Assembly (NCBI RefSeq): GCF_022808645.1
Contig: NZ_JAKZKT010000040.1
Span: forward strand, 1 to 35,345
DNA: 35,345 bases
Source: Bacillus litorisediminis
GTDB lineage: Bacteria; Bacillota; Bacilli; Bacillales; JC228
Reading direction: 5' to 3'
The position numbers were made by a program, and so were the translations under genes. Every line of letters starts with the position of its first letter. The stretch's first letter is position 1. Positions 1-8,985 of this stretch are shown here, in pieces. The notes below the pieces were generated by a model. The model was not told the origin of the DNA, did not search any database, and saw only the letters and a list, made by a program, of their open reading frames with translations.

Positions 1-2
1 AG

Positions 3-221
3 GCCGAACACCTTCGTCATAAACAAGAAGTAAAAGAAATATATGCACGTCGAAAAGAATCCATTGAACGAGTCTTTGCGGATGCAAAAGAAAAGCATGG
101 TATGCGATGGACTACTTTAAGAGGCCTTAAAAAATTGTCCATGCAGGCGATGCTTACGTTTGCTGCCATAAATCTTAAGAAATTAGCCAACTGGACTTGG
201 GTAAGTCCAAAAATGGCATAA
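3..221 (+). CDS. IS1182-family transposase, C-terminal 72 residues (5' truncated by the window edge)
   Basis: An open frame enters the window at base 3 and ends with TAA at 219-221. The visible protein contains SIERVFADAKEKHGMRWTT, followed by RGLKKLSMQAMLTFAAINLKK. This is the highly conserved C-terminal segment of the DDE transposase domain of IS1182-like elements; the Glu in the IERVFADAKEKHG stretch is probably the last acidic residue of the catalytic triad. It cuts and joins DNA during transposition. No frameshift or stop is seen in the visible part, so the element may be intact upstream of the window. It is convergent with tuf. Because the gene is cut by the window edge, its start and activity cannot be judged. 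Confidence 0.85.
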   Translation, partial: AEHLRHKQEVKEIYARRKESIERVFADAKEKHGMRWTTLRGLKKLSMQAMLTFAAINLKKLANWTWVSPKMA

Positions 222-289
222 AGAATAAGAATAATAGACAAATCACACTCATTTCTAAGATGGATTCTGAGAAAAATTCTTAAAATCAT

Positions 290-327
290 AAAGGCATTTG
301 GGAATAAAAACATTCCCAAATGCCTTT
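290..327. terminator. Bidirectional terminator hairpin between the transposase and tuf
   Basis: A perfect 16-bp inverted repeat (290-305 with 312-327) has a six-base loop. On the plus strand it is followed by a short T-run and on the minus strand by TTTATGATTTT, so it could stop transcription from both convergent genes. It lies inside the presumed IS end, so it is probably the element's own terminator. Confidence 0.7.
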
Positions 328-340
328 TGTCTTCAATCTG

Positions 341-364
341 AGCCATCGCTAGTAAGCGATGGCT
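341..364 (-). terminator. Probable remnant of the native tuf terminator (hairpin without U-tract)
   Basis: A perfect 10-bp stem, AGCCATCGCT with AGCGATGGCT, and a 4-base loop lie 33 bases after the tuf stop codon, where an intrinsic terminator is expected. On the minus strand the stem is followed by CAGATTGAAG rather than a run of T. The simplest reading is that the IS element inserted at the foot of the hairpin and separated it from its U-tract. The stem is seen directly; the insertion history is inferred. Confidence 0.55.
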
Positions 365-396
365 TTAAAAGATGCATCTTTTTAATTGTTCGGTCA

Positions 397-1584
397 TTAC
401 TTAGTAATAGAAGAAACGACTCCGGCACCTACAGTACGTCCACCCTCACGGATAGAGAACTTAGTACCTTCTTCAATCGCGATAGGAGCGATTAGTTCAA
501 CAGTCATTTCGATGTTATCGCCAGGCATAACCATTTCTACTCCTTCAGGAAGTGTAATGATTCCTGTTACATCAGTTGTACGGAAGTAGAATTGTGGACG
601 ATAGTTTGAGAAGAATGGAGTGTGACGTCCACCTTCTTCTTTAGAAAGAACATAAACCTCAGCTTTGAAGCTAGTGTGTGGTGTGATTGTACCAGGCTTT
701 GCTAATACTTGACCACGTTGTACTTCATCACGAGAAACCCCACGAAGAAGTGCACCAATGTTATCTCCAGCTTCAGCATAATCAAGAAGCTTACGGAACA
801 TTTCAACACCAGTTACAGTAGTTGATTTTGGCTCTTCAGTAAGACCAATAATTTCAACTACGTCACCAACTTTAACTTGTCCGCGCTCAACACGTCCAGT
901 AGCAACTGTACCACGGCCAGTGATAGAGAATACATCCTCAACCGGCATCATGAATGGCTTGTCAGTTTCACGTTGTGGAGTTGGAACGTACTCATCAACA
1001 GCGTCCATAAGTTCGATAATTTTAGCTTCCCACTCAGCATCTCCTTCAAGAGCTTTAAGAGCAGAACCTTTAATTACAGGGATTTCATCCCCAGGGAAAT
1101 CGTACTCAGAAAGAAGATCACGAACTTCCATTTCAACTAGTTCTAATAGTTCTTCGTCATCAACCATGTCACATTTGTTTAAGAATACAACAAGGTAAGG
1201 AACACCTACTTGACGAGAAAGAAGAATGTGTTCACGTGTTTGTGGCATTGGACCATCAGCAGCAGATACTACTAGGATTCCGCCATCCATTTGCGCAGCA
1301 CCAGTGATCATATTTTTAACATAGTCAGCGTGTCCTGGGCAGTCAACGTGAGCATAGTGACGATTTTCAGTTTCATATTCTACGTGTGCAGTAGAGATTG
1401 TGATACCACGCTCTCTTTCTTCTGGTGCACCGTCGATTTGATCATATGCACGAGCTTCAGCTTTACCTTGTTTAGCAAGTACAGTAGTGATAGCTGCAGT
1501 AAGAGTAGTTTTACCATGGTCAACGTGTCCGATTGTACCAACGTTTACGTGTGGCTTAGAACGATCAAATTTAGCTTTACCCAT
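397..1584 (-). CDS. tuf: Elongation factor Tu
   Basis: EF-Tu is a GTPase that carries aminoacyl-tRNA to the ribosomal A site. The 395-residue protein is full length. The GTP-binding motifs are all present: GHVDHGKT at residues 19-26, DCPGH near 82, NKCD near 137 and SAL near 175, followed by the two beta-barrel domains (for example the [13 protein letters not shown] stretch) and the usual C-terminus. The ATG start has a good ribosome binding site (AAGGAGG, reading on the minus strand). It is the last gene of the str operon, 131 bases after fusA, and that gap contains its own promoter and a strong hairpin, so it can be transcribed separately from fusA. It converges with an IS1182-type transposase rather than leading into ribosomal protein genes. 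The identification is certain. Confidence 0.99.
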   Translation of the reverse strand: MGKAKFDRSKPHVNVGTIGHVDHGKTTLTAAITTVLAKQGKAEARAYDQIDGAPEERERGITISTAHVEYETENRHYAHVDCPGHADYVKNMITGAAQMDGGILVVSAADGPMPQTREHILLSRQVGVPYLVVFLNKCDMVDDEELLELVEMEVRDLLSEYDFPGDEIPVIKGSALKALEGDAEWEAKIIELMDAVDEYVPTPQRETDKPFMMPVEDVFSITGRGTVATGRVERGQVKVGDVVEIIGLTEEPKSTTVTGVEMFRKLLDYAEAGDNIGALLRGVSRDEVQRGQVLAKPGTITPHTSFKAEVYVLSKEEGGRHTPFFSNYRPQFYFRTTDVTGIITLPEGVEMVMPGDNIEMTVELIAPIAIEEGTKFSIREGGRTVGAGVVSSITK

Positions 1585-1636
1585 TAGGATTTCCTCCTTA
1601 AATTTTAAAATTAAGTAATAGAAAGTTTATATATGG

Positions 1637-1667
1637 GCTATGAAAACGATTTTCTCGTTTTCATAGC
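1637..1667 (-). promoter_or_regulatory. 13-bp hairpin in the tuf leader
   Basis: GCTATGAAAACGA (1637-1649) pairs perfectly with TCGTTTTCATAGC (1655-1667) across a five-base loop. It lies between the predicted tuf start site (near 1680) and the tuf ribosome binding site. No run of U follows it on the minus strand, so it does not look like an ordinary terminator. It could stabilise the tuf mRNA 5' end, act as a processing site in the fusA-tuf transcript, or have another leader role. Confidence 0.6.
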
Positions 1668-1686
1668 AACCACATTTCTATAAGTA

Positions 1687-1715
1687 GTTATACTTTATCA
1701 TAAAGGTGAAATCAA
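1687..1715 (-). promoter_or_regulatory. Promoter for tuf
   Basis: Reading leftwards on the minus strand, TTGATT is followed by a 17-base spacer and TATAAC, immediately after the fusA stop codon. This is a good match to a vegetative (SigA) promoter and would start transcription near 1680, giving a leader of about 95 bases. A separate tuf promoter between fusA and tuf fits the high demand for EF-Tu. Confidence 0.7.
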
Positions 1716-3794
1716 TTATTCACCTTTATTTTTTTTGATGATTTCATCAGAAATCGATTTTGGAACTTCTTCGTAATGGTCGAATTGCATTGTGAATACC
1801 CCACGACCTTGAGTAGCAGAACGAAGAGTTGTCGCATATCCAAACATTTCAGATAGTGGAACCATCGCGCGAACAACTTGAGCATTACCGCGTGCTTCCA
1901 TACCTTCAACACGACCGCGGCGAGCAGTAATGTTACCCATGATATCGCCCATATATTCCTCAGGAACGATAACTTCAACCTTCATTACCGGTTCTAGAAT
2001 AACAGGGTCACACTTGGCGGCAGCGTTCTTAAGTGCCATAGATGCAGCAATTTTAAACGCCATCTCACTTGAGTCGACATCATGGTAAGAACCATCAAAT
2101 AATTTTGCTTTGATGTCTACCATTGGGAATCCTGCTAATACGCCTCTTTCAAGGGCATCTTCAAGACCCGCTTGAACCGCTGGGATGTATTCACGTGGAA
2201 CAACACCACCGACGATTGCATTTTCGAATTCGAAGCCTTTTCCTTCTTCGTTTGGAGAGAATTCAATCCAAACGTGTCCGTATTGTCCGCGACCACCAGA
2301 TTGACGAGCAAATTTACCTTCAACCTGTGCACTAGAACGGAATGTTTCACGGTACGCTACCTGTGGAGCACCCACGTTAGCTTCTACCTTAAATTCACGC
2401 TTCATACGGTCTACAAGGATATCTAGGTGAAGCTCTCCCATTCCGGCGATAATAACTTGTCCAGTTTCCTGATCAGTATAGGCGCGGAAAGTTGGGTCTT
2501 CTTCTTGAAGTTTTTGTAATGCCGTTGTCATTTTATCTTGGTCAGCTTTTGATTTTGGTTCGATAGAAAGCTGAATAACTGGCTCTGGGAATTCCATTGA
2601 TTCTAGAATAACTAGATTCTTTTCATCACATAGAGTATCACCAGTGGTTGTATCTTTTAAACCAACAGCTGCCGCGATATCTCCGGCATATACCATAGAA
2701 ATTTCTTCACGGTGGTTTGCGTGCATTTGCAGAATACGTCCGACACGCTCACGCTTACCTTTTGTTGAGTTTTGTACATATGAGCCAGAACTTAATGTTC
2801 CGGAATATACACGGAAGAATGTAAGTTTACCGACATATGGGTCAGTCATAACTTTAAACGCAAGAGCTGCGAATGGTTCGTCATCGCTTGAATGACGTTC
2901 AACTACTTCATCTGAATCAGGCAATGTACCTTTAATTGCTGGTACATCTAGTGGAGATGGAAGATAGTCGATAACAGCATCTAGCATTTTTTGAACACCC
3001 TTGTTTTTGAAGGCTGATCCACAAAGTACCGGATAAAATTCAACGTTAACAGTACCTTTACGAATAGCAGCTTTGATCTCTTCGTTTGTGAGCTCTTCAC
3101 CGCCAAGATACTTTTCCATTAATTCTTCATCAAGCTCAGCTACCGCTTCAATTAATTTTTCGCGGTATTCTTCAGCTTGTGCACGGTATTCTTCAGGGAT
3201 TTCACGTTCTTCGATATCGGTACCTAAATCGTTACCGTAGAACGTAGCTTTCATTTCAACAAGGTCAATAATACCTTCGAATTGATCTTCAGCACCTATT
3301 GGTAACTGAATAGGATGAGCATTGGCTTGTAAACGTTCATGAAGAGTTTTTACTGAGTACAGGAAGTCTGCACCGATTTTATCCATTTTGTTTACAAACA
3401 CAATACGTGGTACTCCATAAGTTGTCGCTTGACGCCAAACTGTTTCAGTTTGAGGTTCAACACCGGATTGGGCATCAAGAACCGCAACCGCACCGTCAAG
3501 TACACGCAATGAACGTTCAACCTCTACAGTGAAGTCCACGTGTCCTGGAGTGTCGATAATGTTTACGCGGTTTCCTTTCCATTGTGCAGTTGTTGCAGCA
3601 GATGTAATCGTGATTCCACGTTCTTGTTCTTGCTCCATCCAGTCCATCTGAGATGCACCTTCGTGAGTTTCGCCAATCTTGTGAATACGACCAGTGTAAT
3701 AAAGAATACGCTCAGTTGTTGTGGTCTTACCAGCATCAATGTGAGCCATGATTCCTATATTACGTGTATTTTCTAAGGAGAACTCTCTGGCCAT
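1716..3794 (-). CDS. fusA: Elongation factor G
   Basis: EF-G is the GTPase that drives translocation of tRNA and mRNA on the ribosome and, with the recycling factor, splits spent ribosomes. The 692-residue length matches Bacillus EF-G. GTPase motifs are AHIDAGKTT at residues 17-25, DTPGH near 82 and NKMD near 136; the later domains, including the conserved [12 protein letters not shown] stretch and the C-terminal [14 protein letters not shown] segment, are intact. The ATG start has an AGGAG ribosome binding site. The gene lies 56 bases after rpsG in the str operon. The sequence gives no sign of duplication or of the divergent second EF-G type. Confidence 0.99.
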   Translation of the reverse strand: MAREFSLENTRNIGIMAHIDAGKTTTTERILYYTGRIHKIGETHEGASQMDWMEQEQERGITITSAATTAQWKGNRVNIIDTPGHVDFTVEVERSLRVLDGAVAVLDAQSGVEPQTETVWRQATTYGVPRIVFVNKMDKIGADFLYSVKTLHERLQANAHPIQLPIGAEDQFEGIIDLVEMKATFYGNDLGTDIEEREIPEEYRAQAEEYREKLIEAVAELDEELMEKYLGGEELTNEEIKAAIRKGTVNVEFYPVLCGSAFKNKGVQKMLDAVIDYLPSPLDVPAIKGTLPDSDEVVERHSSDDEPFAALAFKVMTDPYVGKLTFFRVYSGTLSSGSYVQNSTKGKRERVGRILQMHANHREEISMVYAGDIAAAVGLKDTTTGDTLCDEKNLVILESMEFPEPVIQLSIEPKSKADQDKMTTALQKLQEEDPTFRAYTDQETGQVIIAGMGELHLDILVDRMKREFKVEANVGAPQVAYRETFRSSAQVEGKFARQSGGRGQYGHVWIEFSPNEEGKGFEFENAIVGGVVPREYIPAVQAGLEDALERGVLAGFPMVDIKAKLFDGSYHDVDSSEMAFKIAASMALKNAAAKCDPVILEPVMKVEVIVPEEYMGDIMGNITARRGRVEGMEARGNAQVVRAMVPLSEMFGYATTLRSATQGRGVFTMQFDHYEEVPKSISDEIIKKNKGE

Positions 3795-3850
3795 TTAGTC
3801 TTTCTCCTTCCTTTATGTGTGGAATAATAATTTGTATTAGATAAGAAATA

Positions 3851-4321
3851 TTACCAGCGATAGTGAGCAAACGCTTTGTTTGCTTCTGCCATTTTGTGAG
3901 TGTCTTCACGCTTCTTAACAGCAGCACCAGTGTTGTTTGCTGCATCAAGAATTTCGTTAGCAAGACGCTCTTCCATTGTTTTTTCACCGCGAAGACGTGC
4001 ATAGTTTACTAACCAACGCAAACCAAGTGTAGTACGGCGATCTGGACGAACTTCAACTGGTACTTGATAGTTCGAACCACCGACACGGCGTGCGCGCACT
4101 TCAAGAACAGGCATAATGTTTTTAAGAGCTTGGTCAAATACCTCCATAGGCTCTTTACCTGTACGTTCTTGAATAATTTCAAATGCTGAATAAAGAATCT
4201 TTTGAGCTTTTCCTCTTTTACCGTCAATCATCATTTTGTTGATTAAACGAGTAACGAGTTTTGAATTATAAAGCGGATCTGGCAGTACATCTCTTTTTGC
4301 TACAGGTCCTTTACGTGGCAT
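3851..4321 (-). CDS. rpsG: 30S ribosomal protein S7
   Basis: S7 starts assembly of the head of the 30S subunit by binding the 3' major domain of 16S rRNA. The 156-residue protein begins [11 protein letters not shown] and contains the conserved [11 protein letters not shown] and RWLVNYAR segments. An in-frame start 18 bases further upstream would add MKGGYI, but those codons are the ribosome binding site itself (AAAGGAGG), so the ATG at 4321 is preferred; it also gives the usual Bacillus length. It lies 41 bases after rpsL and 56 before fusA. In other bacteria S7 represses its own operon; I do not see an obvious S7 site here. Confidence 0.98.
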   Translation of the reverse strand: MPRKGPVAKRDVLPDPLYNSKLVTRLINKMMIDGKRGKAQKILYSAFEIIQERTGKEPMEVFDQALKNIMPVLEVRARRVGGSNYQVPVEVRPDRRTTLGLRWLVNYARLRGEKTMEERLANEILDAANNTGAAVKKREDTHKMAEANKAFAHYRW

Positions 4322-4362
4322 GATGTATCCTCCTTTCAAAGATGTTTTATGAAATTAGTCTA

Positions 4363-4782
4363 TTATTTTTTCTCTTTTGGCTTTTTCGTTCCGTATTTAG
4401 AACGGCCTTGTTTGCGCTCGTTAACTCCAGCGGTATCAAGAGCACCGCGAACAATGTGATAACGAACCCCTGGTAAGTCTTTAACACGACCTCCACGAAT
4501 TAGCACAACACTGTGTTCTTGCAAGTTATGTCCGATTCCAGGAATATAAGCTGTAACTTCAATTCCGTTTGTTAAACGAACACGCGCATATTTACGCAAT
4601 GCAGAGTTTGGTTTTTTCGGTGTCATTGTACCAACACGAGTACAAACCCCGCGCTTTTGTGGTGAAGAAAGGTTAGTTTGAGACTTTTTAAAGCTGTTAT
4701 AACCTTTGTTAAGCGCTGGAGATTTTGATTTTTCCTCTTTAGTTTGACGCGGCTTGCGCACTAGTTGGTTAATAGTTGGCAT
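4363..4782 (-). CDS. rpsL: 30S ribosomal protein S12
   Basis: S12 sits at the decoding centre of the 30S subunit and is the classic streptomycin target. The protein has 139 residues, the usual Bacillus length. It contains the signature [11 protein letters not shown] with both lysines (56 and 57) intact, so the residues most often changed in streptomycin-resistant mutants are wild type. The lysine-rich C-terminus (TKKPKEKK) is normal. The start ATG has a GGGAGG ribosome binding site. It is the first ribosomal gene after the small L7Ae-like gene and is followed by rpsG. Confidence 0.99.
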   Translation of the reverse strand: MPTINQLVRKPRQTKEEKSKSPALNKGYNSFKKSQTNLSSPQKRGVCTRVGTMTPKKPNSALRKYARVRLTNGIEVTAYIPGIGHNLQEHSVVLIRGGRVKDLPGVRYHIVRGALDTAGVNERKQGRSKYGTKKPKEKK

Positions 4783-4893
4783 CTGTTTGTCCTCCCTTCT
4801 TCTATTCTAATCTAGGTCCAAGTTCTTGTTCCACACATCCAGGTGGTTCATTTTTTGGACAAAAGAAAAGATTGCAACGAGAAATTGCAACAT

Positions 4894-5148
4894 TCATTTC
4901 TCTTTAATAATCCCAACAGCACTGGCTTTTACATCAATTCCACAAGCTTTCCCAAGTTTTTGCATAGAGTCTACTTGCCAAATTGGGACACCGTGTTCTT
5001 CCGCAGCGGTCAACACAGGGTTAATTACGCGCGGATCCGCATCAGCCGCCAGTATAACAGCTTGCACACGGCCCTTTTGAATAGCCTTGACTGTTTGTTT
5101 TGTTCCTACGACTATTTCTTTTGCGGTTGATACTTTTTCATAAGACAC
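4894..5148 (-). CDS. rplGB: L7Ae/L30e-family K-turn RNA-binding protein (YbxF type)
   Basis: This 84-residue protein belongs to the L7Ae/L30e/S12e/Gadd45 fold, matching B. subtilis YbxF, which binds kink-turn RNA and associates with ribosomes. The family hallmarks are visible: GTKQTVKAIQKGRVQAVILAADADP, then PVLTAAEEHGVPIWQVDSMQKLGKACGIDVKASAVGII. The ATG start has a GGAGG ribosome binding site. It is the first gene of the str operon, with the operon promoter about 45 bases upstream, and is followed after 111 bases by rpsL, the same arrangement as in B. subtilis. Its exact role in vivo is not settled, so the ribosomal-protein style name is by homology only. Confidence 0.93.
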   Translation of the reverse strand: MSYEKVSTAKEIVVGTKQTVKAIQKGRVQAVILAADADPRVINPVLTAAEEHGVPIWQVDSMQKLGKACGIDVKASAVGIIKEK

Positions 5149-5194
5149 TTAAAGGTTCCTCCAAAGCATCATTTTCGTAAGAAGCACCTTTGCT

Positions 5195-5224
5195 ATAATA
5201 TCATCCCAAAAGAATAGATGTCAA
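5195..5224 (-). promoter_or_regulatory. Promoter of the str operon
   Basis: On the minus strand TTGACA is followed by an 18-base spacer and TATTAT. The start site would be near 5188, about 40 bases before the first codon of the L7Ae-like gene. It lies just after the rpoC terminator, which separates the rpoBC and str transcription units. Confidence 0.8.
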
Positions 5225-5279
5225 CAATAGAAATAAATTTTCAGTATTAAAGTATTGTAAAATTTCTTTTTAAATGGAT

Positions 5280-5317
5280 CATACTCGCGAAGAGGTTCTT
5301 TCTTCCTCGCGAGTATG
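5280..5317 (-). terminator. Terminator-like hairpin after rpoC
   Basis: CATACTCGCGA (5280-5290) pairs perfectly with TCGCGAGTATG (5307-5317) across a 16-base loop, starting 16 bases after the rpoC stop. The T-run on the minus strand is weak and displaced (ATCCATTTAAAAAG), so termination may be partial, or the hairpin may serve as a 3' mRNA boundary. Confidence 0.65.
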
Positions 5318-5332
5318 TTGGAAATCCATTGT

Positions 5333-8300
5333 TTACTGAACACTTACTGGTTCATCGGCAGCTTGTTTAGTGACTTCAGGAGTTGCTTTGCGGTAGCGCT
5401 GCATTCCTGTACCTGCAGGAACTAGCTTACCAATAATTACATTCTCCTTAAGTCCTAACAATTCATCCCGTTTTCCTTTGATTGCAGCATCTGTTAGAAC
5501 ACGAGTTGTTTCCTGGAAGGAAGCTGCTGATAGGAATGAGTCAGTTTCAAGCGATGCTTTTGTAATACCTAGGAGTACCGGACGTCCCGTCGCTGGATAT
5601 TTGCCTTCAAGCAACGCTTTGCGGTTGGCATCCGTAAACTGGTGGATGTCCAATAGTGATCCTGGAAGCACATCTGTATCTCCGGCATCAATGACCCGTA
5701 CTTTACGAAGCATTTGCCGAACCATCACTTCTACGTGTTTGTCGCCAATTTCTACCCCTTGCATCCGGTAAACTTTTTGTACCTCGCGCAGCAGGTATTC
5801 TTGGACTGCAGCCACGTCTTTAACCTTCAGCAATTCCTTAGGATCAATCGAACCTTCTGTTAATACACTTCCGGCTTCTACCCGATCATTCACAGCTACC
5901 TTTAAGCGTGCAGTATATGGAATGAGATAGTTCCGAGTTTCGACATCACCTTGAATTACAATTTCTTGCTGACGGTCTCTCGCTTCATTAATGGCTGTTA
6001 CTACACCATCTATTTCAGTAATAACCGCCTGACCTTTCGGATTACGCGCTTCAAATAGCTCTTGGATCCGCGGTAAACCTTGGGTAATGTCATCTCCGGC
6101 TACCCCGCCAGTATGGAACGTACGCATTGTAAGCTGGGTTCCTGGTTCACCGATTGATTGGGCAGCAATAATACCTACTGCTTCCCCAACTTCAACCTGT
6201 TGACCAGTTGCAAGGTTTTGGCCGTAACATTTTTTACATACACCATGTTTCGTATTACATGTAAATGCAGAGCGAATCCAGACAGCTTCAATTCCTAGAT
6301 CCACAATCTCTTTCGCAAGATCTTCAGTGATAAAGCCATTTTCAGGTACAAGAACTTCACCTGTTTCTGGATGTTTCACTGATTTACGGGCATAGCGTCC
6401 CACTAAACGCTCTTCAAGTGGCTCAATAATTTCATTGCCTTCTTTTAAAGCAGTTACACGAATTCCTCTGTCCGTACCACAGTCATCCTCACGAACAATA
6501 ACATCTTGAGCAACGTCTACCAGACGGCGTGTTAAGTAACCAGAGTCCGCCGTTTTAAGAGCTGTGTCCGCAAGACCTTTACGGGCACCGTGTGTGGAAA
6601 TAAAGTATTCCAATACGGTTAGACCCTCACGGAAACTAGACTTAATCGGTAATTCAATAATTCGTCCAGCCGGGTTTGCCATCAATCCGCGCATACCCGC
6701 AAGCTGTGTAAAGTTAGATGCGTTACCACGGGCTCCGGAATCACTCATCATAAAGATTGGATTTAAGCGATGAAGGGTCTTCATCAGCTTACCTTGGATT
6801 TCGTCTTTCGCAGCACTCCAAATAGAGATGACGCGATCGTATCTTTCATCCTCTGTAATCAGACCACGCTTGAATTGTTTCATAACGTTATCCACTTTTT
6901 GCTGAGCTTCTGAAAGAATTTGTTCTTTCTCGCCAAGCACCACGATATCCGCAATACCGATTGTAATTCCAGCTTTCGTAGAGTATCTAAATCCAAGGTC
7001 CTTCATGCGGTCAAGCATTTTAGATGTTTCTGTGATTTTGAAACGTTTAAATACTTCCGCAATGATATTTCCTAAGAATCCTTTTTTGAAAGGAGGAATA
7101 ATTTCTTGCTGTTTAATAATTTCTTTGACATTTTCAGTTGGTTCCACAAAATATTTCTCAGGTGTTTTCTCAACTAGGTTCTCTTTTGTCGGTTCATTAA
7201 TATATGGGAACGTGTTTGGGAGAATTTCATTGAAAATAATCTTCCCGACGGTTGTCAGCAACAGCATTTTATTCTGTTTTTCAGTAAAGGATTGGTTGTT
7301 TAAAGAGCCGGCATATACCGCTACGCGAGTATGCAGGTGCACATATCCATTTTGATACGCCACTAATGCTTCATTCGTATCTTTAAATACCATTCCTTCT
7401 CCAATAGCACCTTCTCTTTCTAAGGTTAAGTAATAGTTACCTAATACCATGTCCTGAGAAGGAGTAACAACCGGTTTACCATCTTTAGGGTTCAAGATAT
7501 TTTGTGCCGCAAGCATTAATAATCTTGCCTCTGCTTGAGCCTCTGCAGATAAAGGAACGTGAACGGCCATTTGGTCACCATCAAAGTCTGCGTTGTAGGC
7601 TGTACACACTAATGGATGAAGACGAATCGCTCTGCCTTCAACAAGTGTTGGTTCAAACGCTTGGATCCCTAGTCTGTGCAGAGTTGGTGCACGGTTTAAT
7701 AATACCGGATGCTCTTTAATGACTTCTTCTAGCACATCCCAAACTTCCGGGTGAAGACGCTCTATTTTACGCTTGGCTGACTTAATATTATGTGCCAGCC
7801 CTTTTTCAACAAGCTCTTTCATAACAAATGGCTTGAATAATTCAATTGCCATTTCTTTAGGAAGACCGCATTGGTACATTTTTAGGTTCGGACCAACAAC
7901 GATAACAGAACGACCAGAATAGTCAACACGCTTTCCAAGTAAGTTTTGACGGAAACGTCCTTGCTTACCTTTAAGCATATGAGAAAGTGATTTAAGCGGA
8001 CGGTTTCCTGGGCCAGTTACCGGTCGGCCTCGGCGTCCATTATCGATAAGAGCGTCTACTGCCTCTTGAAGCATGCGTTTTTCATTTTGAACAATGATAC
8101 TTGGTGCTCCAAGATCTAATAGGCGTTTTAAACGATTATTACGGTTGATAACACGACGGTATAAATCGTTTAAGTCAGACGTTGCAAAACGACCGCCATC
8201 AAGCTGTACCATCGGACGAAGTTCTGGCGGAATAACAGGCAGAACATCCAGAATCATCCAAGATGGATCATTTCCTGAGTTTCTGAAGGCTTCCAGGACT

Positions 8301-8932
8301 TCAAGACGCTTAATTGCACGTGTTCTGCGTTGTCCTTGAGCTACCTTTAATTCTTCCTTCAAGGTTTCTACTTCTTTTTCAAGATCAATGTCTTGCAGAA
8401 GCTTTTTGATAGCCTCTGCTCCCATTGAAGCTTGGAACTTGTTGCCATACTTTTCACGGTATGCACGAAATTCTTTTTCAGATAAAAGTTGTTTTTTCTC
8501 TAATGCAGTATCAGCTGGATCTGTCACAACATAGGAAGCAAAGTAGATAACCTCTTCCAAAGCACGAGGTGACATATCCAAAATAAGACCCATTCGGCTT
8601 GGGATTCCTTTAAAATACCAGATATGAGAAACGGGAGCCGCAAGCTCGATATGTCCCATCCGCTCGCGACGTACTTTTGCCCGTGTAACTTCTACGCCAC
8701 AACGATCACAAACGACACCTTTGTAACGCACTCTTTTATACTTACCGCAATGACACTCCCAGTCTTTTTGCGGACCGAAAATTCTTTCGCAGAACAGACC
8801 GTCTTTCTCTGGCTTCAATGTACGATAGTTAATGGTTTCAGGCTTTTTAACTTCTCCATAAGACCATGAACGGATCTTATCGGGTGAAGCAAGACCTATT
8901 TTCATATACTCAAAATTATTGACATCCAACAA
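5333..8932 (-). CDS. rpoC: RNA polymerase beta' subunit
   Basis: Beta' forms, with beta, the catalytic cleft of RNA polymerase. The protein has 1199 residues, as in B. subtilis. The N-terminal zinc site ([13 protein letters not shown], then CDRCG) is near residues 60-78, and the magnesium-binding [12 protein letters not shown] is near 450. The second zinc site is formed by DCGTDRG and [13 protein letters not shown] around 815-890. The trigger-loop region contains [17 protein letters not shown]. The start is TTG: two adjacent TTG codons (8935 and 8932) are possible, with GGGAGG upstream; the second matches the B. subtilis start [10 protein letters not shown]. It follows rpoB by 53 bases and is terminated by a hairpin at 5280-5317. 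Confidence 0.99.
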   Translation of the reverse strand: MLDVNNFEYMKIGLASPDKIRSWSYGEVKKPETINYRTLKPEKDGLFCERIFGPQKDWECHCGKYKRVRYKGVVCDRCGVEVTRAKVRRERMGHIELAAPVSHIWYFKGIPSRMGLILDMSPRALEEVIYFASYVVTDPADTALEKKQLLSEKEFRAYREKYGNKFQASMGAEAIKKLLQDIDLEKEVETLKEELKVAQGQRRTRAIKRLEVLEAFRNSGNDPSWMILDVLPVIPPELRPMVQLDGGRFATSDLNDLYRRVINRNNRLKRLLDLGAPSIIVQNEKRMLQEAVDALIDNGRRGRPVTGPGNRPLKSLSHMLKGKQGRFRQNLLGKRVDYSGRSVIVVGPNLKMYQCGLPKEMAIELFKPFVMKELVEKGLAHNIKSAKRKIERLHPEVWDVLEEVIKEHPVLLNRAPTLHRLGIQAFEPTLVEGRAIRLHPLVCTAYNADFDGDQMAVHVPLSAEAQAEARLLMLAAQNILNPKDGKPVVTPSQDMVLGNYYLTLEREGAIGEGMVFKDTNEALVAYQNGYVHLHTRVAVYAGSLNNQSFTEKQNKMLLLTTVGKIIFNEILPNTFPYINEPTKENLVEKTPEKYFVEPTENVKEIIKQQEIIPPFKKGFLGNIIAEVFKRFKITETSKMLDRMKDLGFRYSTKAGITIGIADIVVLGEKEQILSEAQQKVDNVMKQFKRGLITEDERYDRVISIWSAAKDEIQGKLMKTLHRLNPIFMMSDSGARGNASNFTQLAGMRGLMANPAGRIIELPIKSSFREGLTVLEYFISTHGARKGLADTALKTADSGYLTRRLVDVAQDVIVREDDCGTDRGIRVTALKEGNEIIEPLEERLVGRYARKSVKHPETGEVLVPENGFITEDLAKEIVDLGIEAVWIRSAFTCNTKHGVCKKCYGQNLATGQQVEVGEAVGIIAAQSIGEPGTQLTMRTFHTGGVAGDDITQGLPRIQELFEARNPKGQAVITEIDGVVTAINEARDRQQEIVIQGDVETRNYLIPYTARLKVAVNDRVEAGSVLTEGSIDPKELLKVKDVAAVQEYLLREVQKVYRMQGVEIGDKHVEVMVRQMLRKVRVIDAGDTDVLPGSLLDIHQFTDANRKALLEGKYPATGRPVLLGITKASLETDSFLSAASFQETTRVLTDAAIKGKRDELLGLKENVIIGKLVPAGTGMQRYRKATPEVTKQAADEPVSVQ

Positions 8933-8985
8933 GGGGCCTACCTCCCTTTTTCGTCTCAGGTTCTTCCCTTATGTTGCTTTTATAA

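Larger units (their letters stand above)
1..340 (+). mobile_element. Right end of an IS1182-type insertion sequence (partial)
   Basis: The left edge of the window holds the 3' end of a transposase gene followed by about 120 bases of non-coding DNA. The bases just before position 341, read inwards from the right, are CAGATTGAAGACAAAA, which is a plausible terminal inverted repeat. The left end of the element lies outside the window, so the repeat cannot be confirmed. The right boundary is placed at 340 because the next base begins a hairpin that looks like the native tuf terminator. In B. subtilis the tuf gene is followed by ybaC and then the S10 operon, so the element interrupts or replaces that junction. 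The family assignment is fairly sure; the exact boundary is inference. Confidence 0.6.

Noticed and set aside
367-382. Perfect 16-base palindrome AAAAGATGCATCTTTT after tuf
   Set aside because: It could be a protein site but has no matching motif I recognise, and palindromes of this AT-rich kind arise easily near terminators.
7005-7355. 116-codon frame opposite rpoC
   Set aside because: Antisense shadow of rpoC without a ribosome binding site or known family features.
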